Assembly (NCBI GenBank): GCA_937863945.1
Contig: CALMIB010000078.1
Span: 1 to 9,290, forward strand
Direction: 5' to 3'
Source: an uncultured Longilinea sp.
Lineage (GTDB): Bacteria > Chloroflexota > Anaerolineae > Anaerolineales > Anaerolineaceae
Length of the DNA: 9,290 nt
This document shows, in pieces, positions 1 through 5,298 of the stretch (within the stretch, counting starts at the first letter, position 1; each line of letters opens with the position of its first letter). A program made the position numbers and the translations under genes. Below the pieces are notes generated by a model. The model worked only from the letters and a program-made list of their open reading frames with translations. It was not told where the DNA came from and did no database searches.

Positions 1-38
1 AAGTGGGGTTGATGGCCGCCAGAGTGGCCGTTATCCAT
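1..38 (-). CDS. Possible divergent gene, His-rich N-terminus (partial)
   Basis: Only the first 12 codons are in the window. Reading leftward from the ATG at 38, the frame stays open to the edge and gives MDNGHSGGHQPH. Three His in 12 residues is typical of metal-handling membrane proteins, but this is too little to name a family. An AGGAC Shine-Dalgarno-like match (50-46, minus strand) lies 8 nt from this ATG. A second ATG at 43, in another frame (MQWITATLAAINPT), is also open but sits too close to that site. A weak minus-strand promoter-like pair (TACAAT at 57-52, GTGAAA at 80-75, 17 nt apart) would start transcription near 45, downstream of that ribosome site, so the two signals do not fit together. 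The gene is tentative. Confidence 0.3.
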   Translation of the reverse strand, partial: MDNGHSGGHQPH

Positions 39-67
39 TGCATTCGTCCTGATTGTACTTACAATGA

Positions 68-96
68 TTGACAGTTTCACCGATTACGGCTAAACT
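68..96 (+). promoter_or_regulatory. Sigma70-like promoter of the fmdB-csoR-osmC operon
   Basis: A perfect -35 TTGACA (68-73) is followed by a 17-nt spacer and a -10 TAAACT (91-96, four of six consensus bases). Transcription would begin around 103, giving a leader of about 33 nt to the FmdB ATG at 136. Further AT-rich hexamers (TATAAA at 96-101, TACAAT at 102-107) make the exact -10 uncertain. Confidence 0.6.
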
Positions 97-105
97 ATAA
101 ATACA

Positions 106-122
106 ATACTCCGGTATAGTAT
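106..122. promoter_or_regulatory. Inverted repeat over the predicted start site (candidate operator)
   Basis: ATACT (106-110) and AGTAT (118-122) are exact reverse complements separated by 7 nt. The element lies just downstream of the -10 and covers the predicted transcription start, where a repressor would block initiation. The second gene of the operon is a CsoR-family repressor, so autoregulation is an obvious possibility. However, the site lacks the G/C tracts typical of characterised CsoR and CstR operators. The dyad layout would also suit another small dimeric regulator. The regulator is therefore unassigned. Confidence 0.35.
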
Positions 123-135
123 ATAGAGGTTGACG

Positions 136-345
136 ATGCCGATTTACGAATATATCTGCGAGGCCTGCGGTCAGGAATTTGAAAAGATGATGCGTTTCAG
201 CGAGGCCGACCTTTCCCCGCTCTGCCCCACGTGTGGCAGCGAGGAAACGCACAAGCAAATCTCGCGCGTCTCGGCCGGCTTTGGCTTTTCAGGCGGCGGC
301 GACGACTCGATGAGTTCCTGCGGCGGCGGCGGGCGCTTCACCTGA
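136..345 (+). CDS. FmdB-family zinc-ribbon protein
   Basis: A 69-residue protein that opens with MPIYEYICEACG, the hallmark of the FmdB/CxxC regulatory-protein family. Four cysteines (C8, C11, C30, C33) form a CxxC...CxxC zinc ribbon. The C-terminal tail is Gly/Ser-rich with one more Cys. The name comes from a putative regulator of formamidase/formate genes in methylotrophs. The biochemical role of most members is unknown. I chose ATG 136 rather than the upstream TTG at 130 because MPIYEY is the conserved family start and AGAGG (125-129) lies 6 nt before it. It is the first gene of an operon with a CsoR-family repressor and an OsmC-family protein, so a small metal- or thiol-related accessory role is plausible but is inference. 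Confidence 0.88.
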   Translation: MPIYEYICEACGQEFEKMMRFSEADLSPLCPTCGSEETHKQISRVSAGFGFSGGGDDSMSSCGGGGRFT

Positions 346-360
346 GCGGGTTGATCGCCG

Positions 361-375
361 CCTGCCGTGGGCAGG
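361..375 (+). other. Small hairpin before the csoR-like gene
   Basis: CCTGCC (361-366) and GGCAGG (370-375) form a perfect 6-bp stem with a 3-nt loop. It ends 2 nt before the GGAGAA ribosome site (378-383) of the next gene. No U-run follows, so it is not a typical terminator. It could tune translation or stability of the csoR-like gene, or be incidental in GC-rich DNA. Confidence 0.35.
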
Positions 376-391
376 TTGGAGAAACAACGCG

Positions 392-673
392 ATGAAACTA
401 CAAGATCCAAACGCCAAGCAGGGGCTCATCCGGCGGCTGCGCCGCATCGAGGGGCAGTTGCGCGGCGTGCAAACCATGGTCGACGAGGAACGCGACTGCC
501 AGGAAATCCTGCAGCAGTTGTCCGCCATCCGCTCGGCCGTCCAGGGCGCCAGCCTGGCATTTTTGGAACAGTACGTGACCAGTTGCCTGCTGGAGGACGT
601 CCCCGGCGACCAGCGCGAGCAGCGCGAAAAACTGTCGCGCGAGCTGGTGGCGCTGCTGGGCAAGGCCCCCTGA
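392..673 (+). CDS. CsoR/RcnR/CstR-family transcriptional repressor
   Basis: A 93-residue all-helical repressor of the DUF156 (CsoR/RcnR/FrmR/CstR) family. These proteins bind DNA as tetramers and release it on binding a metal, an aldehyde or sulfane sulfur. The family core LIRRLRRIEGQLRGVQ is at 12-27, followed by the ERDC helix with C36. The second sensor site has C65. Numbering matches Mycobacterium tuberculosis CsoR, whose Cu(I) ligands are C36, H61 and C65. Here position 61 is Tyr, so the copper His is missing while both Cys remain. A Cys pair without His resembles CstR persulfide sensors. The GGAGAA ribosome site (378-383) is 8 nt from the ATG. It lies between the FmdB and OsmC genes in one operon and probably controls that operon. 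The effector assignment is inference. Confidence 0.9.
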   Translation: MKLQDPNAKQGLIRRLRRIEGQLRGVQTMVDEERDCQEILQQLSAIRSAVQGASLAFLEQYVTSCLLEDVPGDQREQREKLSRELVALLGKAP

Positions 674-704
674 CCCATTCATTTCAAAACCAGGAGAACC
701 TTTC

Positions 705-1121
705 GTGGGCACAACAACGGTACGCTGGATCGGCGGCAAGCAATTTGTCGGCATTGACTCGACCCAACACTCGGTGGTGCTTTCCACCCCCGACGAAGGG
801 GTGGGCATGAAGCCCTCCGAACTGCTGCTGGTGGCGTTGGGCGGTTGCACGGCAGTGGACGTTGTCGAAATTCTTCAAAAGAAGCGCATGCCGCTCACCA
901 GTCTTGAAATCGAGGTCAGCGGCGAGCAGGATACCCACAACCCGTGGCCGTACCGCAAAATTCACCTGCTGTACCGTTTGCGCGGCCAGAACCTGGACGC
1001 CCAATCGGTCGAGCAGGCCATCCGGCTTTCCGAAGAGAAATATTGCTCGGTGGCCGCTACGGTGCGCGGCGTGGCCGAGATCAGCTATTCATTTGAAATT
1101 CTGGACGATCAACCGGAATAA
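705..1121 (+). CDS. OsmC-family peroxiredoxin-like protein
   Basis: A 138-residue OsmC/Ohr-superfamily protein, more like the general OsmC/YhfA branch than Ohr. These proteins use two cysteines to reduce organic hydroperoxides, or in some members to handle persulfides. The two expected reactive cysteines are C48 in the LLVALGGCTAVDV helix and C114 in EKYCSVAATV. Length and motif order match a full single-domain protein. It starts at GTG 705, supported by AGGAGA (692-697) at 7 nt. It follows the CsoR-family gene by 31 nt and is the last gene before a convergent gene. A Cys-only sensor next to an OsmC thiol enzyme suggests response to oxidant or reactive sulfur. This is inferred from context, not shown. 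Confidence 0.88.
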   Translation: MGTTTVRWIGGKQFVGIDSTQHSVVLSTPDEGVGMKPSELLLVALGGCTAVDVVEILQKKRMPLTSLEIEVSGEQDTHNPWPYRKIHLLYRLRGQNLDAQSVEQAIRLSEEKYCSVAATVRGVAEISYSFEILDDQPE

Positions 1122-1137
1122 ACTGGCCCGCCGGTTG
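1110..1137 (+). terminator. Possible hairpin at the end of the OsmC gene
   Basis: CAACCGG (1110-1116) pairs perfectly with CCGGTTG (1131-1137) across a 14-nt loop that contains the OsmC stop codon. An alternative shorter pairing uses AACTGG (1121-1126). There is no U-tract, so intrinsic termination is uncertain. The convergent CYTH gene ends only 16 nt further on, so the structure could serve both transcripts. Confidence 0.3.
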
Positions 1138-1153
1138 GCAGCGATTCAACTGC

Positions 1154-1801
1154 TTATACGTACCGGTCGTCTGCTGGACGCAAACCCATTTCCTGCGGCT
1201 GCACCTGGATGTCCTGGAATTCCGCGAAGCTCAAATTCTGCACCGACAACCCGCGAGCCAGGCGCACGCGATTAAACAGCGCCATATAGCTTTCACCGCT
1301 GCGCGCTTCCCAATCCAATCCCAGCAACAAGGCCACTTCCTGGATCCCGGCCGTGTCAGGCCCTTCGATCTCGAGAAAATTACCCAGCGGCGTTTCGTCC
1401 AGGTCCACATCCACATCGCCCACCCGGTAAACGGTGCGCCATTTTTCATACATCACCACCACCTGGTAGCCCAGCGCCTCCAGTAGGTGCAGCGCGGTTT
1501 CAAAGTCGCTGACCACCACTTCAATTTCCTGGCGGATGCTGATGGACTGGCCGGATTGCGTCGGCCCCTTGTAGGTCAGCAAACCCTGCGGATCTTCCGG
1601 CAAATAGCCGGGCGCCGGGCGGCGCAGCCGCAGCACGTGCCGGTAGCGTCCCAGCGAACTTTCGGTGGTGTCAAAGCGCAGATTGGTCTCCAGGGCACGT
1701 TTTTGCGCCCTGCGTGCGTTTAAATTTTGTAAAGTCTGCTCGACCCTGGCCAGGTCGCGCACGTAGAATTTAACTTCGATTTCCTGCTCGCGTGGATTCA
1801 T
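1154..1801 (-). CDS. CYTH-domain protein (class IV adenylate cyclase/triphosphatase family)
   Basis: A 215-residue CYTH tunnel-fold protein. The family acts on triphosphate groups in the cytoplasm: ATP to cAMP in CyaB, or hydrolysis of thiamine triphosphate or inorganic triphosphate. The signature ExExK is E7, E9, K11 in EIEVKF. It is followed by basic strand residues (R58, R60, R61), the LTYKGP lysine (K78), a VDVDLDE acidic strand around 129-136, and the FLEIEG pair E144/E146. All are expected metal- or phosphate-binding positions. I prefer ATG 1801, with an AGGGGAG-like site about 13 nt upstream. ATG 1825 in the same frame would add eight residues. It is downstream of the small membrane protein on the same strand and probably co-transcribed. 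The substrate cannot be read from sequence, and the cyclase name should not be taken literally. Confidence 0.85.
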   Translation of the reverse strand: MNPREQEIEVKFYVRDLARVEQTLQNLNARRAQKRALETNLRFDTTESSLGRYRHVLRLRRPAPGYLPEDPQGLLTYKGPTQSGQSISIRQEIEVVVSDFETALHLLEALGYQVVVMYEKWRTVYRVGDVDVDLDETPLGNFLEIEGPDTAGIQEVALLLGLDWEARSGESYMALFNRVRLARGLSVQNLSFAEFQDIQVQPQEMGLRPADDRYV

Positions 1802-1858
1802 CCGGTTATTCTTTCTCCCCTGCATTCATTGTACCCCAAAGGCTGCCGTTCGCAATTT

Positions 1859-2260
1859 TCACTTTTGTTGGGAGGTGGCCGCCCACAGGATGAGCAACCA
1901 GGCGGCCAGGAAAACCGCCACGAAGGCATCGTTCACCCGCACCGCGGGCGAGGTGGCCACCCAGGTACGGTCGATCCAGAAGCCCAGCACCCACAGGGCA
2001 GCCAGCAGACGCATTGCCTGCCCACCCCGCCGCCAGCGCGACAGGTAAGCAGCCAGCGCCAGCCCGGCTGCCAGCAACTGGGCCGCGCCGGTGAGGGTCA
2101 AATACAGCGGCCCCGGCTGAACGTTCACCTCCAGCAGGTAGGGCCGCAACGCCAGGCTCTGCCAGAGGCGCAACCCGCCCAGCAGCGCCAGCGCCGCCCA
2201 GAACCCGATCGTCAGCCAACGCAGCGCGCCGGCTCCAAAACGCTCGAAAAACTGCATCAT
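1859..2260 (-). CDS. Small four-helix membrane protein, unknown function
   Basis: A 133-residue hydrophobic protein that I do not recognise. Likely transmembrane helices are near residues 11-33, 52-73, 82-97 and 111-128. An Arg-rich loop (SRWRRGG, 74-80) between helices 2 and 3 would face the cytoplasm by the positive-inside rule. The start is taken as the ATG at 2260, which overlaps the TGA of the upstream glycosyltransferase (ATGA). A second ATG follows directly, and an in-frame non-ATG start at 2278 is less likely. The overlap implies translational coupling and tight stoichiometry with the glycosyltransferase. A partner, accessory or lipid-carrier role in the same membrane is possible, but nothing in the sequence proves it. 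Confidence 0.75.
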   Translation of the reverse strand: MMQFFERFGAGALRWLTIGFWAALALLGGLRLWQSLALRPYLLEVNVQPGPLYLTLTGAAQLLAAGLALAAYLSRWRRGGQAMRLLAALWVLGFWIDRTWVATSPAVRVNDAFVAVFLAAWLLILWAATSQQK

Positions 2261-4431
2261 TTGAACGCGATCTCCCACAGGTGCACGTGCGCCGGCTCAC
2301 CGTCGTTCACGCTTAATACCTCGATCTCGACGCGCAGCACTTCCATGGGCTGGTCGAGAGATAATCCCACGTCGCGCGGGAGTGGATTTTCGTTCACGGT
2401 TTTGTCCAGGGTCAGCGGGTCATGTCCTTCCGCATCATACAGCCGCGCGATCACGCGGGTGGCCACGCCGCCCACGCGCAGCGTCAGCGATGAGATTGTC
2501 TTCGGCCGGTCAAAGTAGATTTCAACGCGCAGCGGGTTGGCCTCCATGCCGCGCGTAATCGAACCCGTATCCCCGTCGAAGAGATCCTCGATCCGGCCCA
2601 TATCCAGCGCGGAGTACTCCACCCGCGCCTCGCTGCCCAGGATCGTCACCAGGCTCGATTGCAATACCTGGCGGGCGGCTTTTTCCTCCGCCAGGATTGC
2701 ATCGATCTCGTCGACGTAACGCAGGCGGACAAAGTAAAAGCCCGGACGGCCGTCTGGATAATCCAGCACCTGATCGATGTGCAGATTGGTGAATTTGCCG
2801 CTTGCGCGCACGTCCTCCAATTCTTCAGGGATCATGACGAAAACCATCTGTTCGTCCAGCGGCCTGTGTTCATTGAAGTACCCCACGATGCTGCCCAACT
2901 CGTAAGGCGCGGGGTCGGCGCTAAAGAACTGCATCAGCACATGAGTCCCATTGGCCCAGGAAGGTGAAAGCATGAGTTGCGTGCCCGGATTTTCGGCAAG
3001 ATATTCGTCAATCTGCTGGAAGATTTGAGGAGCGCCGTACTGCATACCCTCCAGGCCGTAATCGCGGTACCACAGCGGTCCGTTGCGCAGCGCGTCGGTG
3101 AGCATGCCCAGGTTGGCCGCTGCCAGCAGCAGCCAGACCAACGCCGGCAACCAACCGGCCTTCCATCGCCGCTGCGCCCGGTCCAGCACCGCCGTCAGGC
3201 CCAGCGCAGTCAGCACGGCCGCCGGAATGACCATGAACAGCGTGCGGGTGATGCCAATGCCCACCAGCGCCGCGCCCGTGGGCGCCGCCAGCAGGGCGAT
3301 CAAAAGCGCGCGGTATTCCGGCCGGCGGATGCGCCGCAGCGCCATGCCCAGGCCGAGGATAAAAAACGGCAGGGAAGGCTGCCACAGGTGCGCGTACCCC
3401 TTCATCAGGTGACGCGCCAGGTCCTGGTTGTTGGGCGCAAACCAGTACAGCGGGTTCAGCCCTTTCAGGTATTCGCTGAAATACAGGCGCAGCTTTTCCA
3501 CCGCCGGGATGTCCTGTAACCAGTAGGAACGCAGGATCTCCAGGTGGCGGTAGTTTTCATCCGGATGGTTGAAATAAAAGCGCGCGTACGGCAGCAGCAG
3601 GATCAATCCCAGCCCCAACGCGCGCAGCACCACGCCGCGCTGCTGCCAGTGGTAGCGCGCATCCGAAACCGCCAGTAGCGCCACGCTCACCGCCACCACC
3701 ACCTGCGCCGGGCTGTAGGTGTAAAAGGCCAGCGCGGCCATCAGCGCCGCGGCATACAGCGCGCGCGGCTGCCCGCCGCGGTAGCGCAGATAAAAGTAAA
3801 GGAAGGCCGCGTAAAACGCGGTCGCTTCAACGGTTTCAAAGGCCGTGCGCGAGTGCAGGAACCAGGCCGGCGTGAGCGAGAGCAGCAGCACCCCCGCCCA
3901 GGCATGCTGGACGCCAAAACTGCGCCGGAGCATGCCGGCCGCCGCCAGCGCCGCGATCAACCCCACCAGCACCGAAACCCCGCGCGTCACCCACACCGAC
4001 TTTCCGAACAGCAAGTAGGGAATCACCTGCAAATAGACCGAAACGCCCAGGTTGTACTGCCCGCCGTTGTTAAAGTAGGTGGGCAGATACTCATCCCCAC
4101 TGCTGAAGTCATCGCGTACCAGTTCGGCCGCCCGCACGGTTTGCACGGCCTCGTCGGTGAAGAAATAGATCGGAAAAGCATCCAGCCCGATGAAACGCAC
4201 CAGTAAATAGACGGCCAGCGCGGCGGCCAGCAGCACGCCCCCTGCGTTTGCGCGCACCCAGGCCTTCCAGGCCGCCTCGGACCTCTCCGGCCGGGGGTGC
4301 GGCACTGCGGCCGGCTGCGCGCGCTCGACGCGCACGCGCACATCCAGGCGCACCCCTTGCGGGAGGCGGGCTTTCACCTTCACCGGCGGGTAGTCTGCCT
4401 CGTAGGGTGTAGGTTGTTCTGTCGTTGTCAT
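2257..4431 (-). CDS. GT39/PMT-like membrane glycosyltransferase with C-terminal beta-sandwich
   Basis: A 724-residue polytopic protein. A basic, Pro-rich cytoplasmic N-terminus (1-62) leads into about ten hydrophobic helices between 63 and 446. The first external loop carries FFTDEA (D93, E94), the acidic pair expected in GT-C enzymes of the PMT/ArnT (GT39) type. Such enzymes use polyprenyl-phosphate sugars to glycosylate proteins or lipids outside the membrane. Residues about 450-600 form a soluble region. Residues about 605-724 (IEDLFDGDTGS..., ending HVHLWEIAF) resemble a discoidin/F5-8C-like beta-sandwich, which may bind sugar or the acceptor. It starts at ATG 4431. The predicted leader is very short and no strong ribosome site is seen. 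It overlaps the small membrane protein gene by 4 nt. Donor and acceptor are unknown. Confidence 0.8.
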   Translation of the reverse strand: MTTTEQPTPYEADYPPVKVKARLPQGVRLDVRVRVERAQPAAVPHPRPERSEAAWKAWVRANAGGVLLAAALAVYLLVRFIGLDAFPIYFFTDEAVQTVRAAELVRDDFSSGDEYLPTYFNNGGQYNLGVSVYLQVIPYLLFGKSVWVTRGVSVLVGLIAALAAAGMLRRSFGVQHAWAGVLLLSLTPAWFLHSRTAFETVEATAFYAAFLYFYLRYRGGQPRALYAAALMAALAFYTYSPAQVVVAVSVALLAVSDARYHWQQRGVVLRALGLGLILLLPYARFYFNHPDENYRHLEILRSYWLQDIPAVEKLRLYFSEYLKGLNPLYWFAPNNQDLARHLMKGYAHLWQPSLPFFILGLGMALRRIRRPEYRALLIALLAAPTGAALVGIGITRTLFMVIPAAVLTALGLTAVLDRAQRRWKAGWLPALVWLLLAAANLGMLTDALRNGPLWYRDYGLEGMQYGAPQIFQQIDEYLAENPGTQLMLSPSWANGTHVLMQFFSADPAPYELGSIVGYFNEHRPLDEQMVFVMIPEELEDVRASGKFTNLHIDQVLDYPDGRPGFYFVRLRYVDEIDAILAEEKAARQVLQSSLVTILGSEARVEYSALDMGRIEDLFDGDTGSITRGMEANPLRVEIYFDRPKTISSLTLRVGGVATRVIARLYDAEGHDPLTLDKTVNENPLPRDVGLSLDQPMEVLRVEIEVLSVNDGEPAHVHLWEIAFK

Positions 4432-4442
4432 CTTTAGCAGCG

Positions 4443-4451
4443 ATTATAGCA
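4443..4451 (-). promoter_or_regulatory. Extended -10 promoter for the glycosyltransferase operon
   Basis: On the minus strand the sequence reads TGCTATAAT, a perfect -10 hexamer with an upstream TG extension. No good -35 is present at 16-18 nt, as expected for extended -10 promoters. Transcription would start near 4436, only about 5 nt before the ATG at 4431, so the mRNA may be nearly leaderless. Confidence 0.5.
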
Positions 4452-4452
4452 T

Positions 4453-4464
4453 GCCGCGCGCGGC
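4453..4464. repeat. 12-bp perfect palindrome between divergent promoters
   Basis: GCCGCGCGCGGC is its own reverse complement. It lies between the minus-strand extended -10 (4443-4451) and the plus-strand -35 (4474-4479). This position could let one regulator affect both operons. Alternating C/G tracts also arise by chance in GC-rich DNA, so function is unproven. Confidence 0.4.
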
Positions 4465-4473
4465 CAACTTTTC

Positions 4474-4501
4474 TTGACAGAGCCTGATTCTCGGATATAC
4501 T
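4474..4501 (+). promoter_or_regulatory. Strong sigma70-like promoter for the gat operon
   Basis: A perfect TTGACA (4474-4479), a 16-nt spacer and TATACT (4496-4501, five of six consensus bases). The predicted start is near 4508, leaving a leader of about 44 nt before the ATG at 4552. This is the only clear promoter seen ahead of gatC and gatA, so it probably also supplies the restriction-modification genes and gatB. Confidence 0.65.
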
Positions 4502-4551
4502 GACTGGAGTGATCCTGACAATTCGGCAGGAAACGCGGAAAGGACACCTTC

Positions 4552-4959
4552 ATGCAGCTGACACTCTGGGACATCCTCTCGATCATCCTGCTCGTGGCGC
4601 TGGTCCTGGTAGGCGCGATCGTCGTACAAATCTTCATCAACCCCTATTCAGCGGTGAATCCATTCCCGCCGGCCACGCTGCCCGCACCCATCCAACTGCC
4701 CACTTCCACCAACACGCCGCGCGTGCTGCCGCCCACCTGGACCCCCACGGCGTCCACCGGCGGCCAGGCAACCCTGCGCCCCACCTCCACACTGCCAGCC
4801 ACGGCCACCGGCTTTGTATTGCCCACCGCCACAAACACGCCGACGGCCACTCGCACGGTCACCCCCACCCCCACCGTCACACGCACGCCCACCAAAACCC
4901 TGGTACCCACCCTCACAAATTCTCCCGAGCCCACCGCAACCACGGCGAGCATACCTTAA
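4552..4959 (+). CDS. Membrane-anchored Thr/Pro-rich protein
   Basis: A 135-residue protein with one N-terminal hydrophobic helix (about 5-29, no Cys lipobox) and a low-complexity tail. From residue 38 to the end about half of the positions are Thr or Pro, in patterns such as TPTPT and PTATNTPT. The helix is probably an uncleaved anchor and the tail an extended external stalk, possibly O-glycosylated. No enzymatic motif is visible. AAAGGA (4538-4543) is 8 nt from the ATG. It ends 12 nt before gatC and shares its promoter, which is unusual company for a translation enzyme. The coding call rests on the ribosome site, the promoter, the membrane helix and the spacing, because low-complexity sequence offers little homology. 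I do not know its function. Confidence 0.75.
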   Translation: MQLTLWDILSIILLVALVLVGAIVVQIFINPYSAVNPFPPATLPAPIQLPTSTNTPRVLPPTWTPTASTGGQATLRPTSTLPATATGFVLPTATNTPTATRTVTPTPTVTRTPTKTLVPTLTNSPEPTATTASIP

Positions 4960-4971
4960 AGCGAAGATTGT

Positions 4972-5292
4972 ATGAGCGAAGCCATTACCCCTGAAGTTTT
5001 CAACCATCTCGTCGAACTGGCTGCCCTGGCGCTTGATCCGCAGGAAGCCGAATATGTCCGCAAGCAGCTCAACAACCAGTTGAAAGCCATCCACGAGCTG
5101 GAAGCCATCCCATTGGAAGGCGATATCGCCGCCACCTCGCATGGCGTGCCCTACACCGCCGCCATCAGCCCGGCCCCGCGCGAGGACGTATGGCTGCCCT
5201 ACCCCGACCCCAAGGGGATTTTAGCCCAGGCGCCCGATACCAGCGATTCGTATATCGTTGTTCCCGATATCCCGCACACCACATTGGAATAG
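4972..5292 (+). CDS. gatC: Asp-tRNA(Asn)/Glu-tRNA(Gln) amidotransferase subunit C
   Basis: A 106-residue GatC, the small belt subunit that wraps and stabilises the GatA-GatB pair. The GatCAB complex amidates mischarged Glu-tRNA(Gln) and/or Asp-tRNA(Asn) in the cytoplasm. The family N-terminal helix is recognisable (ITPEVFNHLVELAALALDPQ), followed by a second helix (EAEYVRKQLNNQLKAIHELE). A conserved extended C-terminal stretch includes PREDVWLPYPDP. It begins 12 nt after the Thr/Pro-rich gene with only a weak ribosome site (GAAGA), and ends 6 nt before gatA, so translation is probably coupled. Length is normal for the family (about 95-105). Confidence 0.9.
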   Translation: MSEAITPEVFNHLVELAALALDPQEAEYVRKQLNNQLKAIHELEAIPLEGDIAATSHGVPYTAAISPAPREDVWLPYPDPKGILAQAPDTSDSYIVVPDIPHTTLE

Positions 5293-5298
5293 CATTTT

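Noticed and set aside
1154..1801. Thiamine triphosphatase or true adenylate cyclase as a specific name for the CYTH protein
   Set aside because: The ExExK and acidic motifs define the superfamily only; substrate cannot be told from the sequence.
1829..2518. Long plus-strand open frame opposite the small membrane protein and the glycosyltransferase end
   Set aside because: Low-complexity Gln/Pro/Arg-rich translation typical of an antisense GC-rich frame; no ribosome site or family motif, while the minus-strand genes are clearly coding.
4680..4950. ACC/CCA-rich tract as a tandem DNA repeat
   Set aside because: The units are irregular and follow Thr and Pro codons; this is protein low complexity, not a DNA repeat array.
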